This document shows positions 48,212 to 56,333 of a stretch of DNA of 64,000 nt, piece by piece; position 1 is the stretch's first letter, and the number at the start of each line of letters is the position of its first letter. Both the position numbers and the translations under genes were made by a program. The stretch is from Leifsonia sp052114085. GTDB lineage: Bacteria; Actinomycetota; Actinomycetes; Actinomycetales; Microbacteriaceae. A model generated the notes under the pieces. The model did no database searches. It saw only the letters and a program-made list of their open reading frames with translations, and was not told where the DNA came from. The stretch lies in contig NZ_JBFREB010000001.1 of assembly GCF_052114085.1 (NCBI RefSeq), positions 3,348,001 to 3,412,000 of the forward strand, in the 5' to 3' direction.

Positions 48212-49717
48212 TCAGGCCAGCGAGACGCCCGTCCACGAGACCGGCGGGAGTTCCAGCGTCAGCACACCATCCTGCACGGAGGCGACCGGGGTCGGACGGA
48301 GTCCCACGCGGTCCTGATCGTGGAGCGTGTTCTTGGCGTAGACGTCCTCATCCCACAGGGACACGGCCTCGCGCACCCGGTCGACGCCGAGGTCTCGCAC
48401 ATCGACGCGGACGGTCTGGGTCTCGGTGATGCTGCGGTTGACGACGAACAGCGCTGCCGAACCGTCGGCCTCGTCGAAGGTGGCCACCGCGTCCACCAGG
48501 TCGGCCTCGCCGTGCACCGCGGTTTCGTAGGTGCCGGTCGAGACGCTGGGGCGCAGCACCTCGCCGCGCGCCAGACGACTCGTGACGGAGAACGGGAAGA
48601 AGGTGGTCTGACGCCACGCGTCGCCGCCCGGCTCGGTCATGATCGGCGCGATCACATTCACCAGCTGCGCGAGGGAGGCGCTCGTCACCCGGTCGTGGTT
48701 CTTCAGCAGGGTGATGAGCAGGTTGCCGAGCACGACCGCGTCGGCGACCGAGTAGACGTCCTCCAGCTGACGCGGCGCGTAGCGCCACTCATCGTTGATC
48801 TCCTCCGAAGCCTGGTGCTCGTCCAGGTACCAGATGTTCCATTCGTCGAAGGAGATCTGGATGCGCTTCTTGCTTTTCCGTTTGTTGCCGACGTGATCGG
48901 CGGTCGTGGCGACGGTGTCGATGAAGTACTGCATGTCGACGGAGGAGGCAAGGAACGAACCCAGGTCGCCGCCGCGCTCCTGGTAGTAGGCATGGGCGGA
49001 GATGTAATCCACACTGTCGTATGCGTGCTCGAGCACCGTGCGCTCCCAGTCGCCGAAGGTCGGCATCCCGGAACCGGAGGAGCCGCAGACCACCAGCTCG
49101 AGGTCCTTGTCGGCCATCTTCATGGCAGCGGCCGTGCGCGCCGCCAGCTTGCCGTAGTCGTCGGCGGTCAGGTAGCCGGTCTGCCAGGGTCCGTCCATCT
49201 CGTTGCCGAGGCACCACATCCTGATGTCGTGCGTCTCGGGTGTGCCGTTGGCGATGCGCTGCTCACTCAGGGCCGTGCCGGACGGGTGGTTCGCGTACTC
49301 GAGCAGGTCGAGGGCCGCCTGGATGCCGCGCGTGCCGAGGTTGACGGCGAGCATGAGTTCGGACCCCGTCAGCTTCAGCCAGCGCGAGAACTCGTCGAGG
49401 CCGACCTGGTTCGACTCCAGCGAATGCCAGGCCAGGTTGCGGCGCACGGGACGCTGCTCGCGCGGACCGACCGAGTCCTCCCAGCGGAAACCGGAGACGA
49501 AGTTGCCGCCCGGGTAGCGGACCGTGGTCGATCCGAGTTCCCGGACCAGGTCCACGACGTCGAGCCGGAACCCGTCCTCGTTCGCGGTGGGATGCCCGGG
49601 CTCGTAGAGGCCGTCGTAGACGCAGCGTCCGAGGTGCTCGACGAACGAGCCGAAAATGCGTCGGTTGACGGTCGCGACTCGCGCGGAACGATCGAGGGCG
49701 ATACGGGTCTCGAGCAT
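48212..49717 (-). CDS. GH51 alpha-L-arabinofuranosidase
   Basis: 501 residues, no signal peptide, as for intracellular GH51 enzymes. RIFGSFVEHLGRCVYDGLYE near 19, TVRYPGGNFVSGFRWEDSVG near 65, the acid/base Glu in MWCLGNEMDGPWQ near 171 and the nucleophile Glu in ISFDEWNIWY near 290 are all present, followed by a C-terminal beta domain. It releases terminal arabinofuranose from imported arabino-oligosaccharides. It is unrelated to the flagellar genes on both sides. A LacI-type operator palindrome lies 27 bases upstream; no transporter is adjacent. Confidence 0.95.
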   Translation of the reverse strand: MLETRIALDRSARVATVNRRIFGSFVEHLGRCVYDGLYEPGHPTANEDGFRLDVVDLVRELGSTTVRYPGGNFVSGFRWEDSVGPREQRPVRRNLAWHSLESNQVGLDEFSRWLKLTGSELMLAVNLGTRGIQAALDLLEYANHPSGTALSEQRIANGTPETHDIRMWCLGNEMDGPWQTGYLTADDYGKLAARTAAAMKMADKDLELVVCGSSGSGMPTFGDWERTVLEHAYDSVDYISAHAYYQERGGDLGSFLASSVDMQYFIDTVATTADHVGNKRKSKKRIQISFDEWNIWYLDEHQASEEINDEWRYAPRQLEDVYSVADAVVLGNLLITLLKNHDRVTSASLAQLVNVIAPIMTEPGGDAWRQTTFFPFSVTSRLARGEVLRPSVSTGTYETAVHGEADLVDAVATFDEADGSAALFVVNRSITETQTVRVDVRDLGVDRVREAVSLWDEDVYAKNTLHDQDRVGLRPTPVASVQDGVLTLELPPVSWTGVSLA

Positions 49718-49743
49718 GGTCTCCAGTGTTCCTCTATCCGGGT

Positions 49744-49755
49744 TACAACGTTGTA
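49744..49755. promoter_or_regulatory. LacI-type operator upstream of the GH51 gene
   Basis: Perfect palindrome TACAAC-GTTGTA with the central CG step typical of LacI/GalR-family operators; it is flanked by T and T on either side (TTACAACG/TTGTATC). An arabinose-responsive LacI-family repressor encoded elsewhere is the likely binder. Confidence 0.65.
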
Positions 49756-49829
49756 TCGGTCATGATGCGGGAGGGATGTGACCGTGTCAAATGTTTTCGA
49801 AGAGACCCGCCGCGGCAGACCTGACGCCC

Positions 49830-50579
49830 TCAGCGCAGCGCTGCCGGCCGCACCCGCACCGGTGCCAGCCAGGCCGACACGATGACCGCCGTGATCGCTC
49901 CGGCGGCCATGATGGCGGCGAGCACTACGACCTGGAATCGGCCGGCTTCGAGAGGCGAAACTCCGCCGAAGATGGCGCCGACGAAGGCGCCGGGCAACGT
50001 GACCAGCCCCGTGGTCTTGGTCTGGTCGACCGAAGGGATGAGCGCCGAATAGACAGCACCCCGGGCCTGCTCGAGTGTGGACTGCCGCGGGGTCGCGCCC
50101 AGCGCGAGCCAGCCCTCCACCTCGTCCCAGTGGTCGCCGACCGCCTCGGTGAACCGCCGCCCGGCGAGCGTCGCGATGCTCATCGAGTTGCCGATCACGA
50201 TGCCGCCGATCGCCAGCGCGTAGCGCGCGCTGAACTGGATGGCGCCGGAGAGGAACACCACCGAGAACGACACCACGACACCGGTAGCCATGCCCGTGGC
50301 CATCATCAGCGCGTGCTGCCGAGACCACCCGATCCGGTGGGTCGCCGTCGCGGCCGCCACCGAGAACATCACCAGGAGGGCCAGCGCGACCCAGCGCGGG
50401 TCGGTGATGACCCCCGCGAGGATGACACTGATCACCGCGAGCTGGGCCGCGCCACGCAGAATCGCGAGGGCGGGCGCCCAGCGGTGCGGAACCCGATACG
50501 CGGCGAGAACCGCCACGGCGAGTAGCGCGAGCACAGCGACACCGAGCAGGGTCGGCGCCAGCTCTCGGAGGATGGGCAC
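49830..50579 (-). CDS. UPF0014/FetB-like transporter permease
   Basis: 249 residues with seven or so helices. ILRGAAQLAVISVILAGV near 42, IGGIVIGNSMSIATLAGRRF near 125, WLALGATPRQSTLEQARGAV near 157 and TTGLVTLPGAFVGAIFGG near 187 match the UPF0014 family, whose E. coli member FetB works with the ATPase FetA in iron export and peroxide resistance. No fetA-type ATPase gene is adjacent, so the partner must be elsewhere. It is a single leftward gene between the GH51 gene and the flgE terminator. Confidence 0.88.
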   Translation of the reverse strand: MPILRELAPTLLGVAVLALLAVAVLAAYRVPHRWAPALAILRGAAQLAVISVILAGVITDPRWVALALLVMFSVAAATATHRIGWSRQHALMMATGMATGVVVSFSVVFLSGAIQFSARYALAIGGIVIGNSMSIATLAGRRFTEAVGDHWDEVEGWLALGATPRQSTLEQARGAVYSALIPSVDQTKTTGLVTLPGAFVGAIFGGVSPLEAGRFQVVVLAAIMAAGAITAVIVSAWLAPVRVRPAALR

Positions 50580-50648
50580 GGAACGAGCCTAAGGGCGCGC
50601 CCAAACTCCTGACACCATCGGGGCCGAGTGGTGAGTGGATGCGGAAAT

Positions 50649-50687
50649 CCGGCCCGAGTGGCAGCTACGTGTCGCAACTCGGGCCGG
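50649..50687 (-). terminator. Hairpin terminator after flgE
   Basis: Perfect eleven-base inverted repeat, CCGGCCCGAGT / ACTCGGGCCGG, around a 17-base loop. It is 18 bases past the flgE stop on the minus strand, so it ends the twelve-gene flgB-flgE operon. On the minus strand its left arm and loop contain CCGAGTTGCGACA and later CCACTCG, shared with a repeat inside the FlhF-like gene at 37747-37780. Confidence 0.75.
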
Positions 50688-50704
50688 GATCCTACGCTTT
50701 CGGA

Positions 50705-51877
50705 TCAGCGCTTCAGGTTGGTGAGCTCCTGCAGCACCTCGTCGGAGGTGGTGATGATGCGGGCGTTCGCCTGGAAGCCGCGCTGGGCGACGATCAGGTT
50801 GGTGAACTCCTGCGACAGGTCGACGTTCGACATCTCGAGCGAACCGCCCTGGAGCTGGCCGAGGCCGTCCTCGCCCGGGCCGCCGAGCTGGGCGGCGCCG
50901 GAGTTGACGGTCGCACGGTAGGTCGAGCCGCCCGCCTTCTCGAGTCCGCCCGGGTTGACGAAGGTCGCCAGGGCGATGCGGCCGACCGCCTGCTTGTCGC
51001 CGTTCGAGAACAGACCGGTGATCGTGCCGTCCTTGTCCAGGGTGAAGGACTCCAGAGTGCCGGCCGCCCGGCCGTTCTGGTCCTTGAAGGCGACGGTGGT
51101 GATGCCGGAGTAGCCGGTCACCGACGCGAGGTCGACCGTGACGCCTCCGACGTTCAACGAGCCGCCGCCGGTGAGAACGCCGTTCGTGAAGGTGAGCGCG
51201 CCGGTGCCGGTGGCGCCTGCGGCATCCGAGCCCGCCACATTCCAGCCGGTCGCGGTCTTGGTGAAGGTCATGGTCAACTTGCGCGGCGTTCCGTTGGCGT
51301 CGAAGACGTTGACGTCCCGAACCAGCTGGTCGCCGTTCGCGGCGTCGGAGGGAAGGTTGCCGGTGATGTTCGCGCCGGTGGTGGCCGAGGCCGGGGTGAC
51401 CGCCTTCAGCGGGATGGTGATGTCGCTGAGCGCGCCTCCCTGCTGGATGACGCCGTTGACCGCGTTCCAGCCCTGCAGGATCGCGCCGCCCGGTCCGACC
51501 AAGCGGCCGAGCGAGTCCGGGTCGAGGGAGCCCGCGCGCGTGTACACGGTCTCGCCGGCGACCTTCATCACGAAGAATCCGTCGCCGTTGATCATCATGT
51601 CGGTGGAGCGGCCGGTCGCCTGAGCGGCGCCCTGGGTGAAGTTGGTGGAGATGCCGGCCACGAGAACGCCCAGGCCGATCTGGGCCGGGTTGGTGCCGCC
51701 GGTGTCGGCCTGAGCGCCGCCGGCGCCGCGGACGAGCTGCGAGAGCGTGTCCTGGAACTGGACGGCGGACGACTTGAACGCCGTGGTGTTGACGTTGGCG
51801 ATGTTGTTGCCCGTCACATCGAGCATGGTCTGGTGCGAACGGAGGCCGGAGATTCCGGAGTAGAGCGAGCGGAGCAT
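50705..51877 (-). CDS. flgE: Flagellar hook protein FlgE
   Basis: 390 residues. Rod/hook N-terminal motif SLYSGISGLRSHQTMLDVTGNNIANVNTT is split here as SGISGLRSHQTML and TGNNIANVNTTAFKSS; the C-terminal helix has MSNVDLSQEFTNLIVAQRGF. Both coiled ends and the D1-type beta region (NGDGFFVMKVAGETVYTRAG near 100) are present. It is secreted without a signal peptide through the flagellar export system. No separate flgG or flgF gene is in the cluster. A terminator follows. Confidence 0.95.
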   Translation of the reverse strand: MLRSLYSGISGLRSHQTMLDVTGNNIANVNTTAFKSSAVQFQDTLSQLVRGAGGAQADTGGTNPAQIGLGVLVAGISTNFTQGAAQATGRSTDMMINGDGFFVMKVAGETVYTRAGSLDPDSLGRLVGPGGAILQGWNAVNGVIQQGGALSDITIPLKAVTPASATTGANITGNLPSDAANGDQLVRDVNVFDANGTPRKLTMTFTKTATGWNVAGSDAAGATGTGALTFTNGVLTGGGSLNVGGVTVDLASVTGYSGITTVAFKDQNGRAAGTLESFTLDKDGTITGLFSNGDKQAVGRIALATFVNPGGLEKAGGSTYRATVNSGAAQLGGPGEDGLGQLQGGSLEMSNVDLSQEFTNLIVAQRGFQANARIITTSDEVLQELTNLKR

Positions 51878-51911
51878 GGTGGTTCCTTTCGTGAGGAAAT
51901 CGAGTGGGAGG

Positions 51912-52421
51912 TCAGGCGGTGGGAGTGGTCGAACCGGAGCCCGTAGCGGGCGGCGTGGTGCCGGGCGGCGTCGTGCCGGAGCCCGAACCGTTGTCGGTCG
52001 GGCTGACCACGCCGAGGATGGCGTCCAGGGCGATCTTCTGGTCGCCGATGGTGACGATCGGCACCGCGCCCGCGTAGGAGACGGACGAGGCGACGCCGGT
52101 CTGCGTGTCCCCGTTCTTGTCGAGGTAGCTCACGGTGTGGCCGATGAGGGCCGCCGCGGCCTGCCGCATCTGCAGGGCGAAGCCCTCCTGCGCGGTGGTG
52201 TCCATGTTGGTGAGCTTCTCCATCATGGCCAGCTGGGTGGTCTGCGAGATCATCTGGTTGGTGTCCATCGGCGAGCTGGGGTCCTGATTGCGGAGCTGGG
52301 TCACCAGCAGCTGCATGAACGCCTCGCTGTCGAGCGACTGTTTCGGCGTGCGCGTGGGGGTGCTGGAGTAGACGCCCCCGGTGGAGGCGGTATCGGTTCC
52401 GGTGATGGGGTCGACGGCCAC
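51912..52421 (-). CDS. flgD: Hook-cap protein FlgD
   Basis: 169 residues from GTG 52421, preceded by AAGGGAG. The conserved N-terminal part has SEAFMQLLVTQLRNQDPSSP and MDTNQMISQTTQLAMMEKL, the FlgD signature; the C-terminus is a Thr/Pro/Gly/Ser-rich tail. FlgD caps the growing hook. It lies between fliK (12-base gap) and flgE (34-base gap). Confidence 0.95.
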   Translation of the reverse strand: MAVDPITGTDTASTGGVYSSTPTRTPKQSLDSEAFMQLLVTQLRNQDPSSPMDTNQMISQTTQLAMMEKLTNMDTTAQEGFALQMRQAAAALIGHTVSYLDKNGDTQTGVASSVSYAGAVPIVTIGDQKIALDAILGVVSPTDNGSGSGTTPPGTTPPATGSGSTTPTA

Positions 52422-52433
52422 GGTGGCTCCCTT

Positions 52434-53915
52434 CTAGACGATCAGGTCGATGGTGTGCGTGGACCCGTCCGCGGGCGCGGCGGGGGTGGGGCGGGTGGAT
52501 GCGGCGGCCGGTGCGTTCTGTCGTGTCTCGTCGCTCGGCCGGGTGAGGAACTCGCGCCCGCCACCGGTGGGCGACTCGTGCTGCGGTGACGGCTGGTTCT
52601 GCGACGACAGGTCGAGCGAGCCGGTCAGCCCCGACCCGGTGAGGTCGCGGCGCAGTTCGGGGAGGATCGCGCGCAGCGCGTCCCGGCCCGCGTCGGTCGG
52701 AGCGAACAGCTCCACGCGGACGCCCTCCCCGCCGACGTGCGCCCGCACGGTCACGGGTCCGAGCGTGTCGGGCGTGACGTGGACCGTCATGACGTGCTCG
52801 CCCGCCCCCGCCGCCGCGAGGGTGAACACCGGCCGCGCGAGTTGGGCGGTCAGGGGCGGGGCGGTGGATGCGGCGGGCGCGGGGGCCACCGGCTGCGCCG
52901 GGATTGCGCGGTCGGTGGGAGCGGGTGCTTGCGCCGGTGTCGTGGGGGCGATTGCCGGGGCAGGGGCGTCGACCGTGGGCCCCTTGGGGCGAAGGGATGG
53001 GGCGGGCTCGGGCGCCACGGCCTGACTGCTCGCCGCCGATGTGGTGCCGGCCGTCGCTGCGACCGGCGCAGCCGCTGCGGCCGGCGCACCCGCTGGCTGT
53101 GCCACTGTGCCGCTGTTCGCCGGGTGCACGCCGCCCGCGCGCCCCGTCGCCGGTTCGGGTGCGGCGGGGGTCGCCGTATCCGGATCGGTCGGAGTCGGCA
53201 CTGTCGTGAGCGCGTCGGTCGGGGAAGCGCTGTCGGGGAGTGAGCCACCGGAACGCGCGGTAGACCCGGAGGACTGGGCGGCGGCATCGGTTCCGGGGGA
53301 AACGGCCGTCGCCCGTGACGCCGTGCCGGATGCACCCCGGGGCGCCGCTGCCATCCCTTCAGCCGTCGCTCCGGCCAGCGCCGGCGCGGCGAGCGCGAGT
53401 CCCCCGGCCGCGGCGATGGCCGGGGCGGCTTCGGGAGCCGCAGCAGCGCCCATGGGGGACCCGGCGGCCGGGGTGGTCGCAACCGCGGAGTGCGGTGCCG
53501 CACCTGCTGGCGCGGCTGCCGCGAGCGCATCCACGGAAACGACGGGAACGATCCCGGGAACAACCGACTGGGCATCCGGCGCCACGGTCGCAGAGACGTC
53601 CGCCGCCGCAGCCTGCGTCGACGCGGGCTCGGGCCGTGCGTCGGCGACACCGTCCGCGGGCGATCCGGCGTCCTGACCGGGGGCCACGGCATCGGCGCTC
53701 TTCGTGTGCGCCGCATGGCCGCCGCGCGTCCCCGGTCGGCCGCCGTCGTGGCGCACCGCACCCGGCCGCTGCTCGCCCTGGGTGTCGCGCGGGGCCGCAT
53801 CCACCGCGCCCCGCAGGAACGCGCCGAACGCGTCCCCCGAGTCCTTGGCCGAAGCCGCCGCCGGCCGCCCGGCCGGAGCCGCAGGCTGCCCAGCGGTCAC
53901 CGCAGCGGGGTTCAC
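52434..53915 (-). CDS. fliK: Hook-length control protein FliK
   Basis: 493 residues from GTG 53915, whose GTGA overlap with the NlpC/P60 gene sets the start. Residues about 30-360 are an Ala/Pro/Thr-rich low-complexity ruler region. The C-terminal Flg_hook domain (about 370-470) has HVMTVHVTPDTLGPVTVRAH, VRVELFAPTDAGRDALRAIL and LPELRRDLTGSGLTG. FliK measures hook length and signals FlhB to switch export specificity. The Ala-rich region produces long spurious frames on the other strand. Confidence 0.9.
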   Translation of the reverse strand: MNPAAVTAGQPAAPAGRPAAASAKDSGDAFGAFLRGAVDAAPRDTQGEQRPGAVRHDGGRPGTRGGHAAHTKSADAVAPGQDAGSPADGVADARPEPASTQAAAADVSATVAPDAQSVVPGIVPVVSVDALAAAAPAGAAPHSAVATTPAAGSPMGAAAAPEAAPAIAAAGGLALAAPALAGATAEGMAAAPRGASGTASRATAVSPGTDAAAQSSGSTARSGGSLPDSASPTDALTTVPTPTDPDTATPAAPEPATGRAGGVHPANSGTVAQPAGAPAAAAAPVAATAGTTSAASSQAVAPEPAPSLRPKGPTVDAPAPAIAPTTPAQAPAPTDRAIPAQPVAPAPAASTAPPLTAQLARPVFTLAAAGAGEHVMTVHVTPDTLGPVTVRAHVGGEGVRVELFAPTDAGRDALRAILPELRRDLTGSGLTGSLDLSSQNQPSPQHESPTGGGREFLTRPSDETRQNAPAAASTRPTPAAPADGSTHTIDLIV

Positions 53916-54589
53916 AGGGATCCCCCCTGCGCGAGCGACGCGAAGAGAGACCGGAGCATATCGGCCTGCGCCGACGAACCCGATCCGTACCCTGCCAGCA
54001 CCGACTGCGCCGACGCCGACGCCGGAGCCGGAGCCGCCTGCGGCACCACCCGGCGGATGGTCACAATATCGGAGTCGCTCATCCAGTTGTCGACGAGGCT
54101 GACGTTGCGCCCTTCGCTCGGGGCGTGGATGACCTTGCCGTCGCCGGCGTAGATGACGATGTGCTCGCCGCCGTTGGTCACAATGATGTCGCCGGGCTGG
54201 GCCTGCGCGAGCGACGGCACCTCCGTACCGACGGTCGACTGGCCGGAGACGAGACGCGGCACGTCGATCCCGAGATCTTTGAACACGCGCTGGACGAGTC
54301 CGGAGCAGTCGATGCCGGAAGCGCTGGTGCCACCGAAGACGTAGGGGACGCCGAGGTATTTCTTGGCATCGGCGACCACATCCGCACCGGTCACTCCGCC
54401 CGCCGGGGCTCCGTCGGTCGCGCCCAGTGCGCCGGAAAGGGCCGAGGCGAAGTCGGTCGCGGAGGTCGCGGAGGTCGCCGAGGTCGCCGAGGCGGACGAC
54501 GACGCCCCCGTCGCCTTGGCTCCTCCGTCCAGCTGCACCAGCGTCGCCTGGATCTGCGCGATCCGGCCGATCGCATCCGTCATGGTCAT
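53912..54589 (-). CDS. NlpC/P60 peptidoglycan hydrolase in the flagellar operon
   Basis: 225 residues. N-terminal helix MTDAIGRIAQIQATLVQLDG resembles the FliE/rod-type export start; a Ser/Ala linker follows, then the NlpC/P60 domain (about 75-185) with the catalytic Cys in GIDCSGLVQRVF near 94, His in NGGEHIVIYAG near 142 and third residue in VIHAPSEG near 155. It cleaves peptidoglycan stem peptides. No signal peptide is present, so export through the flagellar apparatus is likely. The position suggests that it replaces FlgJ in opening the wall for the rod. ATG 54589 overlaps the fliJ stop. Confidence 0.9.
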   Translation of the reverse strand: MTMTDAIGRIAQIQATLVQLDGGAKATGASSSASATSATSATSATDFASALSGALGATDGAPAGGVTGADVVADAKKYLGVPYVFGGTSASGIDCSGLVQRVFKDLGIDVPRLVSGQSTVGTEVPSLAQAQPGDIIVTNGGEHIVIYAGDGKVIHAPSEGRNVSLVDNWMSDSDIVTIRRVVPQAAPAPASASAQSVLAGYGSGSSAQADMLRSLFASLAQGGSL

Positions 54590-55020
54590 GCGTCTCCCCC
54601 CTGCTGCGCGCGCTGCCACGCACCGGTCGCGATCTCGTCGATGGCCGCCTGTTCGGCGCTGAGGTCGCCTGCGACGACGCCCTCGCGATGCCGGGTCTCG
54701 AGTTTCTCCAGGCCGACCGCGCGCTTCTTCGCCTCGGTGAACGCCTGCTGTGCGGACTGCGCCTGCGCCTCGGTCTCGGCGGCGAGCGCGTTCAGGTCGG
54801 CGAGCATGCTGCGGCTGGATGCGCGCGCCGCGGCCATCGCGAACAGGGTGCCCGCGTCCGTGGCCTCCGCCGGCACGGCGTGCAGGGCGGCGATGGCGCG
54901 CGCCTGCCGCTCCCCCGCGTCCCGTCGCAGCGCGTTGGCCGCCGCGAGGTCGCTCGCGGCGTGCTCCTTCTCGATCTGCCGCAACCGCAGCAGCCCGGCC
55001 AGTGCGAACGCTCGTGCCAT
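54586..55020 (-). CDS. fliJ: Flagellar export protein FliJ
   Basis: 144 residues, almost entirely alpha-helical with heptad patterns (LAGLLRLRQIEKEHAASDLA, LADLNALAAETEAQAQSAQQ), as expected for the FliJ coiled-coil stalk that fits inside the FliI hexamer. Sequence identity in this family is low, so the call depends on position after fliI and predicted coiled coil. ATG 55020 overlaps the fliI stop (TGATG). Confidence 0.88.
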   Translation of the reverse strand: MARAFALAGLLRLRQIEKEHAASDLAAANALRRDAGERQARAIAALHAVPAEATDAGTLFAMAAARASSRSMLADLNALAAETEAQAQSAQQAFTEAKKRAVGLEKLETRHREGVVAGDLSAEQAAIDEIATGAWQRAQQGGDA

Positions 55021-56333
55021 CACGCGCCTCCCAGCATCCCGACGAGCCCGTTCAGGCGCGCCCACGACTCCCCCGGGTCGGCGGGCTCGCCGATTCCCTG
55101 CTGCAGGAACGCGTCGATCGCGTCCGCATGAGCGACGGCGGCGTCCACCTTCGGGTTCGTGCCCGGCTTGTACGCGCCGACGTCGAGCAGGTCCTGCGCG
55201 GCCACTCTGGCGGCGAGGATGCTGCGCAGCGCCACCGCCGCGGCCCGCTGCTGCGGAGTGGTCACCCGCGTCGCGAGCCGCGAGACCGAACCGAGTACGT
55301 CCACGGAGGGGAAGTGCCCGACGACCGACAGCCGTCGGTCAAGCACCACGTGACCGTCCAGGATGGAGCGGGCCGCGTCCGCGATCGGCTCGTTGTGGTC
55401 GTCGCCGTCCACCAGCACCGTGTACAGGCCGGTGATCGACCCCGTTTCGCCGGTGCCCGCACGTTCGAGGAGCTGTGCGAGGAGCGAGAACGTCGACGGC
55501 GGGTAACCGCGGGTCGCCGGGGGTTCGCCCGCCGACAGGCCGATCTCGCGCTGCGCCATGGCGACGCGAGTGAGCGAGTCCATCATCAGCACCACGTCGG
55601 CGCCGTCGTCACGGAAGGCCTCGGCGATACGGGTCGCCGCGAACGCCGCCCGGAGCCGCATCACGGCCGGCTCGTCGGAGGTCGCCACGACGACGACGGA
55701 ACGGGCGAGTCCGGCCGGACCCAGGTCGTCCTCGAGGAATTCACGCACCTCGCGTCCGCGCTCCCCCACCAGGGCGATGACCGACACCTGCGCTTCCGTC
55801 CCACGCGCGATCATCGACAGCAGCGACGACTTGCCGACGCCGGAGCCGGCGAACAAGCCGAGGCGCTGCCCGCGACCGGTTGTGACCATCGTGTCCAGCA
55901 CGCGAACGCCGAGCCCGAGGGGCTGCAGGATGCGCGCGCGGCGCATCGCGTCGGGCGCGCGGTTGCCGAGGGAGACGAAGCCGTCCGGCGCGATCGGGCC
56001 CTTGCCGTCGACCGGTCGGCCGAGGGCGTCCACGACGCGGCCGAGCATCCCGCGCCCGGTCGGTACCAGCAGCGGCGCTCGGACCGCCCGCGCCGGAGCG
56101 CCCGCGGCGACGCCGGTCAGCGGTCCGTACGGCATCACGCGCACACGCTCGGCGGTGGTGGCAACGACCTCGGCGTGTACCCCCGGGTTCTCGCCGATCA
56201 CGACGACGTCGCCGATCGCCGCGGGGACGCCCTCGAGCTCGGCTCCCAGCCCGACGACACCGGTGACGCGGCCGACCCGTTCGACGCCCGCGGCCTCGAC
56301 GGCGGTGCCCCAGCGGGCCAGCACGGCGCTCAC
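55020..56333 (-). CDS. fliI: Flagellar export ATPase FliI
   Basis: 437 residues from GTG 56333, whose GTGA overlap with fliH sets the start. Walker A LFAGSGVGKSSLLSMIARG lies near 166, VIALVGERGREVREFLEDDL near 195, Walker B VVLMMDSLTRVAMAQREIGL near 250 and YPPSTFSLLAQLLERAGTG near 280, all canonical. It forms the F1-like hexamer that unfolds export substrates, with FliH and FliJ encoded next to it. Confidence 0.97.
   Translation of the reverse strand: MSAVLARWGTAVEAAGVERVGRVTGVVGLGAELEGVPAAIGDVVVIGENPGVHAEVVATTAERVRVMPYGPLTGVAAGAPARAVRAPLLVPTGRGMLGRVVDALGRPVDGKGPIAPDGFVSLGNRAPDAMRRARILQPLGLGVRVLDTMVTTGRGQRLGLFAGSGVGKSSLLSMIARGTEAQVSVIALVGERGREVREFLEDDLGPAGLARSVVVVATSDEPAVMRLRAAFAATRIAEAFRDDGADVVLMMDSLTRVAMAQREIGLSAGEPPATRGYPPSTFSLLAQLLERAGTGETGSITGLYTVLVDGDDHNEPIADAARSILDGHVVLDRRLSVVGHFPSVDVLGSVSRLATRVTTPQQRAAAVALRSILAARVAAQDLLDVGAYKPGTNPKVDAAVAHADAIDAFLQQGIGEPADPGESWARLNGLVGMLGGA

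Noticed and set aside
52850..55435. Very long Arg/Pro-rich frames on both strands in the fliK-fliI region
   Set aside because: Produced by the Ala/Pro-rich linker of FliK and by high GC; the fliK, NlpC/P60, fliJ and fliI frames explain the coding signal.
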